A DNA stretch of 64,000 nt from Rufibacter sp. LB8 (GTDB taxonomy: Bacteria > Bacteroidota > Bacteroidia > Cytophagales > Hymenobacteraceae), in assembly GCF_014876185.1 (NCBI RefSeq), contig NZ_JADALJ010000001.1, positions 3,907,001 to 3,971,000 on the forward strand, in the 5' to 3' direction. Numbering within the stretch: position 1 is the first letter of the stretch; each line of letters starts with the position of its first letter. The notes below the pieces were generated by a model, which was not told the DNA's origin, searched no databases, and was given only the letters and a program-made list of their open reading frames with translations. This document shows, piece by piece, positions 60,201-64,000 of this stretch. The position numbers and the translations under genes are program-made.

Positions 60201-60558
60201 TAAGAATAAGGTTGGCCTGGTTAGCCTGCGTCTGGTCATGAATAGCCCGGTGCACCCCGTAAAATAGGCGTTCCCCCGCCTTCACCCTAATATACAGCCG
60301 GTGGTCTCTGGAGTACGTAGCCCCATTCCGGCTAAAACCAGATGGCTTCAGAAAGCTCAAAGACGTAATGGCCACCCCAGTAGCGGTGGGGAAGTTGGCA
60401 TCATGTGCCAAGTAACCCGCCCTGGTGTTGCGAGGGTCTGTCAAGGCATAGCTTGCAGTACCGGTGGTATTGGGGGTAAGCTGCTTTGACCCTTCACCAA
60501 GAACGGTGAGCGGGAGTAGGAGCAAAGCGAAAAACAGAACGCGTAAGTTTTGGGGCAT
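51256..60558 (-). CDS. Giant T9SS-exported surface protein with 16 DUF11 repeats
   Basis: About 3100 residues. Signal peptide MPQNLRVLFFALLLLPLTVLG. Residues ~22-530: unique N-terminal region with Ser/Thr/Asn-rich beta segments. Residues ~533-2480: sixteen DUF11 repeats of about 122 residues, most beginning ADIAVTNTVSAGPYYNG and containing VTYTVTARNNGPNATGV-like text. They are followed by a cadherin-like domain, an Asp-rich calcium-binding zone (DWDGDGISYLEDIDDNNDGI), a fibronectin-like module, and a type A sorting domain (VYPNPATDVLNLTITGTTGK...KTLRFIKQ). The architecture equals the 982-residue paralogue with more repeats. No cysteine-rich or enzymatic domain is seen. Likely a long surface fibre or adhesin. 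Confidence 0.93.
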   Translation of the reverse strand: MPQNLRVLFFALLLLPLTVLGEGSKQLTPNTTGTASYALTDPRNTRAGYLAHDANFPTATGVAITSLSFLKPSGFSRNGATYSRDHRLYIRVKAGERLFYGVHRAIHDQTQANQANLILTVRRTNAATGVDDGTFVQANTLLANTSSTRDMLLVANQNGVINTAAEAEAGPNRSINGKSVNTGYRPLSIYNDTNVDYDYYVEFTQEGETGWTDDGRRFSVYDFWDFTVIDANGDERQGRMRSKLWSFSSGGTTNVFASTFNMFPLVPSDDETDRYFVKKFELAGIAPQNFFRFVTNSAGSIPATGRTTPEQLRRSQTSQTDYAEFFNFVNNPDPLIWPSATAPTFAVGITSSCNPATGGGGKATFFINSSVKSTFIVYIDLNGVAGYQAGTRDVLLEQSGLAGARTLDWNGRDGLNAVVPSGTNISYQFKNGSSPVHFPVWDAEWNDGFRVEDVRPLAGSNYNGLLFWDDSNIATSSTTDFPVPRELFGVNSSTGVHKWGSSTSAAGDTKTMNTWTYGYTNSLTETSTFTYGNCSSSVDVGVTKTASGPFAVGVPFNFTITAKNNNANVVANGVKVIDQLDTEKFEFVSASSTNFNASTGVWDVGNIAATGSATLTLTVKPLAVGSASNVINKTQFSPDPTAANNTATATVTVVAAADIEVKNTVAQTTYNNGDIVTYTVTATNLGPNNATGVTVTDKLPTGLTLQGTAPAGYNATSGLWTVGALAVGETKTLTLNAKVSTTGTISTIATKTGGTQFDNVSGNNSQTATITVNPTADIAVTNTVATGPYYVGQPVTYTVTARNIGPNDATSATITDLLPAGMTFASATASAGTYNASTGAWILPIANGITQTLTIVAVPTAVGTYATTAARTAGNENDGVSTNNSASNSITVGASADVAVTNVVSSGPYVNGQDVTYTVTATNNGPSDATGVVITDRLPTGLTFVSATPTVGTYVSSNGLWTIGALPAGTTQTLTLVAKPTTTGSITTTATKTAQTEFDPVTANNARPAVIEVEAAADIAITNVVSAGPYYNGVNETYTVTIRNNGPNTATGVVIGAQIPASLTVVSFTAPEGTTVDNVARTWSIPNLASGATAVITVVAAPNTTGAISTTATLVSINETDLVSSNNVSSTSITVLPQSDIAVTNTVAAGPYLQGEEVTYTVTASNNGPDNATNVLIRDLLSTTNFTFVSATTSTGTYTSATGNWDIASLPKGATETLTLVVKPRVSGSVSTTASRISADQFDGNGANNIASNTITVEATADIAVTNTVSAGPYYNGKTLTYTVVARNNGPGATSNVSVQDQLPADLTLVSATPTLGSYDAATGLWTVGNLASGAAQTLTLVVIPTTTGSFTTTATKISSSEIDNNVANNTAANTITVGAASDLAITNVVSEGPYFSGTNVTYTVTVTNLGPDGATGVSVTDRLPSGLTFVSASPSVGSYVASTGLWTIGNLDSGDSETLTLVARPTNTNVLTTTATVRLDQYDKNTSNNSEANAISAGAPLQADLSVTNTVSAGPYYVGKDVTYTVSIRNNGPNASSGVVAVDDLPEGLTFISATPSVGNFDASTGIWEVGSIAVNATRTLTLVARPTEVGTYTTTASKIASNEIDNVTTNDAASNSITVNAAADIAVTKSISAGPYNATDEVTFTTTVTNNGPNAATSLVVRDLYSSSAGFIYVSANPSQGTYANASGDWAIGELAVGESVTLTVIAKPNRAGTLIQSASRLSSAEVDLIAGNNTAGVLLEVNPTVDIAVTNTVTTAAKYNGVPFTYTVNVRNYGPSPATEVSIEDLLPAGLTYVSSTTTQGEYNPVTGIWSVGSLAAGTSSSLIRTLTITVLPTMAGDIITTASKVAGAEYESVLANNDAINTVTILPSVDIAVSNSFAEGPYYIGKDIIYTVTAKNEGPNNATGVKILDRFISSSGFTFVSASAPDGTTYTSNDGIWTIGDLAANETKELTMVVRPNRTGSLTSTTTRNASNEVDQVTSNNTFTTSIEVSPSVDIAVTNTIPAGTYYNGDNVTFTVNARNNGPVGATDINIETGLPTGFSLVSATPGMGTFDSETGIWTINTLGVNTTTALTLIGKATAAGNYTLTSTRTTTTEVDVNAANDSDTENVLINGKAEITVDMTVKSNTGTEYYRNASIATFTVTVTNTGPDAATDLTFKDSRTGFITFTGVQADPGVQYDHTTGEGFIARLEPGESKQLVVMGYPNVTGSITLSATKLTQKASTVDILTANNTAFATIFVSPSADLQVTNTVADGPYYAGINTTFTVSVKNNSTVDAATGVQVANLLPEGLQLVTATAGNGIYNETTGIWSLASDLAAGSTQILTLVVKPVTTGVLTTTANIVTPANQYDNVTANNSESRSITVLPMADVSIAAAFVGGPHSLNQTVSFVVTATNNSAIAAEGVSVMVPVPSSLEYQNATPSVGTYDFNTGIWTIGTLAGNQTAALEFSLVAKEVGNTLVTASISTITFDAFEENNAATAFITVIDNPAFYTIAVAQHFYNYRNADEMATVTDPDGAIVSATLTDGTLPAGTRLTAQGTIVVEDFRLLRPGVYNLTISTTDINGNVTENQLVALNILGDWDGDGISYLEDIDDNNDGITDVISGAGVDPFGTTDGSPFLNYTNPSFVHPVYGAFRDKNEDGINDWFDLDLDGIINSLDLDMDGDGIANVTEANGGVSPSNDIYNALTATMRGIINAQGMPLSALSVSGEASIFSMPDTDQDGRKDFLDLDADNDGIKDLIEAQTASVGKTGYRAPSGFDVNRNGIDDAFDATQGGGFTLEPVNRDAEFALSDAIPDYLDLDTDNDFGQDYFEGHDFNFNGRAIDDLILAGSIYNTQAGNGFNLYGNTDANRNGIPDWLDNSNRGIPNFLDSNTTFYLDTDQDGLVNLFDADNFGVETVPAQPEGALLPLFRDNAVSTPLPVTMISFTGKLQTNGVLLNWKTASEKDNDFFEVERSTDGKNFQMIGKVKGNGTTTIEMDYSFLDAASVNGTVYYRLRQVDFDGKFEYTKIISVKSKAVAIQVEAKVYPNPATDVLNLTITGTTGKATVQIYGADGKLASTQEVEISTGQVLDISTLPVGMYILKVKGEQFEKTLRFIKQ
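52560..58960 (-). repeat. Tandem DUF11-coding repeat array within the giant gene
   Basis: Sixteen units of about 365 bp each, spanning the DUF11 part (about 53100-58960), then the calcium-binding tail. Units share strong amino-acid motifs but are clearly diverged at the DNA level. So the array is old and not a recent tandem duplication. Boundaries are approximate. Confidence 0.7.
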
Positions 60559-60900
60559 ATACTTGGAATAATTGGTAAAGCAGATCTAAGACTCTGTTAA
60601 TATAAAATTTATAAGCAGTAAAAGGAATGAATAGTCGCTAATTCACTTTCTCATTTTATTAGTGCAAAAATGCTTGATTAGTTCAATTTGACTTCACAAA
60701 ATTCGGTAAATACGGACGGTTGCCCGTTGAATATTAAGCGTGCTAGGTGAATAAGCCCAAATCCTCGTTGAAAATTACTCTTATTAGTAGTGTCAAGCGG
60801 TTTTGCAAAAGCATCAGTCTGTATTCAAAGCTATGGTAGTGAGCATGATTGAGATAGGGCAGTAGGTTCTTATTAAATGCATATACGTTCACCTGTTTTC
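60559..60900. other. Non-coding stretch upstream of the giant gene
   Basis: A/T-rich upstream region of the giant gene with no open frame of coding character. A minus-strand TAnnTTTG with proper spacing was not found. Confidence 0.45.
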
Positions 60901-60938
60901 CGTTTTTGGCCTCCATTTTAGAAAGGAACCTGAAAACA
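60901..60938. repeat. 38-bp intergenic palindrome, copy 25
   Basis: CGTTTTTGGCCTCCATTTTAG with right half GAAAGGAACCTGAAAACA; outer flanks CTGTTTTC and GAAAACAG nearly pair. About 340 bp upstream of the giant gene. Confidence 0.78.
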
Positions 60939-61082
60939 GAAAGAGGTTAACTTACTAGAAGAGCCATTGTTTGCTTAGTATAGGGTGTTGACTTTCTGGC
61001 AATAAGTTGATGATCAAAAAAAATTCCATTGGTAAGCGGCCTGCGGAGGTAGCTAGAGCGCTTGGTGGTAAAATAGAAAATC

Positions 61083-61120
61083 CGCTTTGGGGCCTATTTA
61101 CGAAATAGAGCCCCAAAACG
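61083..61120. repeat. 38-bp palindrome variant, copy 26, with extended arms
   Basis: AAAATCCGCTTTGGGGCCTA on the left and the partner ending AAAACGGATTTT on the right (61077-61126). The inner arm GGGGCCTATTT/AAATAGAGCCCC differs from the consensus but still pairs apart from one mismatch. It lies about 100 bp after the stop of the next gene on the minus strand, so it may end its transcript. Confidence 0.75.
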
Positions 61121-61144
61121 GATTTTCTGAAAAGGTGGAAATTT

Positions 61145-61222
61145 TACGGCACTGCAGGAGTGTCTCTCAGTTCTTTGCAACCATCTGCTGCATTAACTTT
61201 TAGAGGAATACCTGTTGAGCTA
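61145..61222 (-). pseudogene. Possible 26-codon gene fragment after the last T9SS gene
   Basis: In one minus-strand frame the stretch reads NTSSSTGIPLKVNAADG, then CKELRDTPAVP, then a stop. The text looks like coding sequence but is cut by a stop just upstream. It may be a leftover of another surface-protein C-terminus or chance. Confidence 0.2.
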
Positions 61223-64000
61223 CTAGTGTTTCACTACGCGTACCATAGTTGTAAAACCATCGCCCGAAATTCTGAGAAGGTACGTGCCTGCGGCTAATGT
61301 GCTCAGGTCAATTTTTTCATCTGAGCCAATCATAACCTGTTGGGTACTGACGAGTGTGCCCATGGCGGAGTACATCTTGATGACTGCTTTGCCAGAAGTA
61401 ATGCCAGAAAACTGCAGCTGCACCCCGTCTGTGGTGGGGTTGGGATATACTTTGGCTTCCACTTGAATGGCTACCGCTTTTGACTTGACAGAGATGATCT
61501 TGGTGTGCTCAAACTTGCCGTCAAAGTCCACCTGGCGCAATCTGTAGTACACCGTACCGTTGACCGAAGCAGCATCTAAGAAGCTGTAGCCCATCTCAAC
61601 GGTGGTGGTGCCGTTGCCTTTCACTTTGCCAATCATTTGGAAGTTCTTGCCGTCTGTGCTGCGCTCCACCTCAAAGAAGTCATTGTCTTTCTCTGAGGCT
61701 GTTTTCCAGTTCAGCAGCGTGCCGTTATTCTGTACCTTACCAGTAAAGCTGATCAGTTTCACCGGTAATGGCACTTCCAGGTCGGCCAGCGCAAACCGGT
61801 TTAAGCTGGTTACTTCAGAAAGAGTAGCTGTGTTTTCAGTAGTTTCAAACGTTGATTTGCTTCTAGGCTGCATTAACCATTGTATGCCATTGGAGGACGT
61901 ATAGAAAGCCAGTTTTTCTTCAGGAACACCGTTTAGTTCATGCGTAAGGTAGTCTATCTCTACTATGGCAGCTAGCCCAGAGTTAACCCCGGTTGGTGTT
62001 ACTATAAAGCTTCGTTTTATACTGGTAGCATTGACGCCCACGGCGGTACCCGTTAACCGTGACACCTTGGTAAGACCGGTTGCCGCATTGGTAATGGTAA
62101 TTCCCAGATTCCCGAAAGTTTCTCTGCTTTGGGTGAGCGTGCGTGATGTCTCTACTGTGCCGGTGACAAAGGCGGTTTCGCTTTCAATGATGGATCCTTC
62201 GGCTTCGCCTAATGTGATTTTAGTGTTGCCGGTTCTTATCTCACCTTTGGACACCAATAATTGCTTTTTTACTGTAATCGGGCCCTGCAAGGTTTTGATG
62301 CCCTCTGCGGAAGAAGTCAGGTTACTGTACGCTAAACCCGGAATATTCTGAGCACGGGCACCGTTAAAATCTATGGTGTTTTCTTGGGTCAGAAGATCAG
62401 CTGAAGCGCCATCTGTCATTGTAAAGTCTGCCGCAATGCCTGTAGTACCCGAAAACGTTTTTAGGCTTCCGTTGCTTAATTTTAAATTATAGTAGTTAAT
62501 AGGCAAAACCTCTTGGGTATTTGCACCATTATACTCTACTGTCACATTCACCGCAGACGCATCAATAGATGTTGAGTTTTCTCTGATAAAAGCCCCTGCT
62601 ATGCCAGTGGTGCCTGCCTGTAATGTTTTAGCGCCAGTATTACTAATTACTAACGTTTTGTAATTAAGTGCTGCTATGCCTTGAGAGACAGCACCATTGT
62701 ATTCCATTACAGTTGGTAAAATAAGAACAGCTGCTGGGTCAATTGTGAAAGTGCCTGCTATCTGGGCGCTTTCACCATCAAAGGTTTTGGTGCCGGCTTT
62801 CAATAACTCTAAATTGCCATATTGCACACCTTTTATAGTCTGGTTAATGCCTTCATAAACCACCGTACTGTTTGCAGCAAATAGATGGGAGGCAAAAACA
62901 GGCATGGCTGCGCTTGCTATCCGGAAGGTGCCTCCGTCATTGATGGAGAATAAAGGAGAAGTAGGAAATTCAGTATCACTAATTGTGGTTATGGGTTGAC
63001 TTTTAGCATCTAGCGTCCCTGACTCAATCATCAGGCTTGTCACCGCGTTAAGTGGAGTTTCTAAGGTAAGAGTTCCTGCCCCGGTTTTGGCTACATGTAA
63101 ATGCTGTATGCTAACAGGTTCATTGTTGGCTGCTATAATGCTGGAAGCTCCCGTGCCTTTGAATTTAAACTCTGCTGTAGAGCCATCAAATGAAGTGCCG
63201 TTATGGGTGAAGTCTCCAAAGATGGTTACAATATCATGGGTTATGCTTAAATGGGCACCTGTAGCAACGGTAAGGTTGTTAACAGTGGAAGTGCCCGAGC
63301 CGCTGAAAATGGCGGGTTCTGTGGTTTGGCCTAATTCAGCTTTCTTAGAGGTGAATGTTATGTCAGCACCAAGGGCGTTTAAAACTCCATTGTTCACCAA
63401 GTTGCCATCTAATACATACTTTTTAGTGGCAGCGTGAAGCGTAGCGTTAGCAGCAATAATTAAGTCATCTGTTACACGGACTTCTGAACCTATTAAAGCT
63501 GCCATAGAAACACCATCTTCATGCGTGTTTTCCAAAACCAAACGGGTAAAGGAAGTAGGAAGGGTGCCTATTAATGCCACTTTCTGCGCCCCTCCAATTT
63601 GCAAGGTTCCAGTGCTCCGGAAAGAGGTAGATGATGCCCCGAAGTTTAATGGATAAGCCTGCAGCCCAGCCAGGGCTATTGGACTGAAAATAAGAGTGCC
63701 AGTGCTTAGAATGGTGCCGTTATTGTTAATAGAAGTATAAAAATTGTGGGTGTAGGGGCCTCCAATAAATTTTGCGCCGGCGGATACGTTAAAATCTAGG
63801 TTTACCGTCCAGCCCACACTTGCGCGTATGCCGGCAATATCAGTATTACTAATGGTCAATTTGCCAAAAGTAGGAACCATTGTAGAATTGAACAACGGAG
63901 CCACATTGCCAGCAAACTCTACAGTAGGAGGCACTGCTAAATTAGGAATAGAAGGGTGTGGCAAAGAGCCTTGGAGAGGGGCTTGCAGCTGAATATTTTG
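61223..64000 (-). CDS. C-terminal part of a T9SS-exported beta-helix-like surface protein (continues beyond the window)
   Basis: At least 925 residues. The frame is open to the window edge (the TTG at 63964 is an internal Leu), so the 5' end is missing. The visible N-terminal two thirds are beta-strand repeats. At least four units of ~65-70 residues contain VEYNGANTQEVLPINYYNLK / KTLQAGTTGIAGAF text, typical of parallel beta-helix surface proteins. Then comes the same fibronectin-like module as in the two other T9SS proteins (LPVKLISFTGKVQ...FEVERSTDGK). The end is a type A sorting domain (VYPNPTTDGVQLQFSGITSG...GDGFTTMVRVVKH). It is on the same strand as both other T9SS genes. Confidence 0.9.
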   Translation of the reverse strand, partial: QNIQLQAPLQGSLPHPSIPNLAVPPTVEFAGNVAPLFNSTMVPTFGKLTISNTDIAGIRASVGWTVNLDFNVSAGAKFIGGPYTHNFYTSINNNGTILSTGTLIFSPIALAGLQAYPLNFGASSTSFRSTGTLQIGGAQKVALIGTLPTSFTRLVLENTHEDGVSMAALIGSEVRVTDDLIIAANATLHAATKKYVLDGNLVNNGVLNALGADITFTSKKAELGQTTEPAIFSGSGTSTVNNLTVATGAHLSITHDIVTIFGDFTHNGTSFDGSTAEFKFKGTGASSIIAANNEPVSIQHLHVAKTGAGTLTLETPLNAVTSLMIESGTLDAKSQPITTISDTEFPTSPLFSINDGGTFRIASAAMPVFASHLFAANSTVVYEGINQTIKGVQYGNLELLKAGTKTFDGESAQIAGTFTIDPAAVLILPTVMEYNGAVSQGIAALNYKTLVISNTGAKTLQAGTTGIAGAFIRENSTSIDASAVNVTVEYNGANTQEVLPINYYNLKLSNGSLKTFSGTTGIAADFTMTDGASADLLTQENTIDFNGARAQNIPGLAYSNLTSSAEGIKTLQGPITVKKQLLVSKGEIRTGNTKITLGEAEGSIIESETAFVTGTVETSRTLTQSRETFGNLGITITNAATGLTKVSRLTGTAVGVNATSIKRSFIVTPTGVNSGLAAIVEIDYLTHELNGVPEEKLAFYTSSNGIQWLMQPRSKSTFETTENTATLSEVTSLNRFALADLEVPLPVKLISFTGKVQNNGTLLNWKTASEKDNDFFEVERSTDGKNFQMIGKVKGNGTTTVEMGYSFLDAASVNGTVYYRLRQVDFDGKFEHTKIISVKSKAVAIQVEAKVYPNPTTDGVQLQFSGITSGKAVIKMYSAMGTLVSTQQVMIGSDEKIDLSTLAAGTYLLRISGDGFTTMVRVVKH

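Noticed and set aside
52307-60489. Series of plus-strand frames across the giant DUF11 gene
   Set aside because: They recur with the repeat period and reflect antisense reading of the repeats, not genes.
267-61120. CRISPR array made from the repeated palindromes
   Set aside because: Copies are thousands of bases apart with no regular spacers, and no cas genes are present.

Overview
The window looks like a chromosomal segment of a Bacteroidota member, most likely Cytophagales / Hymenobacteraceae (Rufibacter-, Pontibacter- or Hymenobacter-like). Supporting signs are three surface proteins ending in type IX secretion (T9SS) sorting domains, promoters of the Bacteroidota form TTG-N19..21-TAnnTTTG, few Shine-Dalgarno sequences, a complete 14-gene nuo operon with separate nuoC and nuoD, a TonB-type outer-membrane beta-barrel, a LytS/LytTR pair, and an ABC permease fused to an M1 peptidase. 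The genus is inference from gene content only.

Layout. 1-2.6 kb: start of a membrane-anchored protein, Fe/Mn superoxide dismutase, tRNA adenosine deaminase and a secreted unknown, all on the minus strand. 2.9-17.7 kb: respiratory complex I, nuoA to nuoN in canonical order. It is interrupted by a nucleotidyltransferase/HEPN (MntA-HepT type) toxin-antitoxin pair between nuoD and nuoE, an unrecognised gene framed by repeats between nuoF and nuoG, and a 350-bp gap with a terminator and repeats between nuoJ and nuoK. 17.8-27.5 kb: DUF2625 protein, two-component system, alpha/beta hydrolase, aspS, an outer-membrane beta-barrel receptor and a PAS-LuxR regulator. 27.9-37.6 kb: ABC ATPase with the permease-M1 peptidase fusion, a TPR protein, an RNA methyltransferase and mutS. 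38 kb: tRNA-Gly(GCC) and tRNA-Leu(TAA) behind a clear promoter. 38.3-43.9 kb: an extracytosolic flavinylation module made of ApbE, a PepSY-flavodoxin-reductase, a DUF2271 protein with a TGAS flavin-acceptor-like motif, and an exported ankyrin protein. 44.2-47.7 kb: SpoIIAA-like protein, membrane fatty acid hydroxylase, aldehyde dehydrogenase and an acidic unknown. 47.9-64 kb: three large T9SS cargo proteins, one of about 3100 residues with 16 DUF11 repeats.

The most striking feature that genes do not explain is a family of 38-bp palindromes. I count 26 recognisable copies, all intergenic. The half-site is CGTTTTCGGGCTCATTTC and some arms show paired (compensated) changes. A second set of longer inverted-repeat, MITE-like elements built from CCTCACCC...CTCTCCC or CCCCCTTTGAAGGGGG hairpins always lies within about 25 bp of a 38-bp palindrome. 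A third set, two large perfect hairpins, sits upstream of mutS. No transposase for any of them is in the window.

How the genes work together: the nuo genes build a proton-pumping NADH:quinone oxidoreductase. ApbE, the PepSY reductase and the DUF2271 protein plausibly move electrons from cytosolic NAD(P)H to a periplasmic covalently bound flavin. The ABC pair is an export or membrane-remodelling system. The giant DUF11 proteins are probably displayed on the cell surface by the T9SS.
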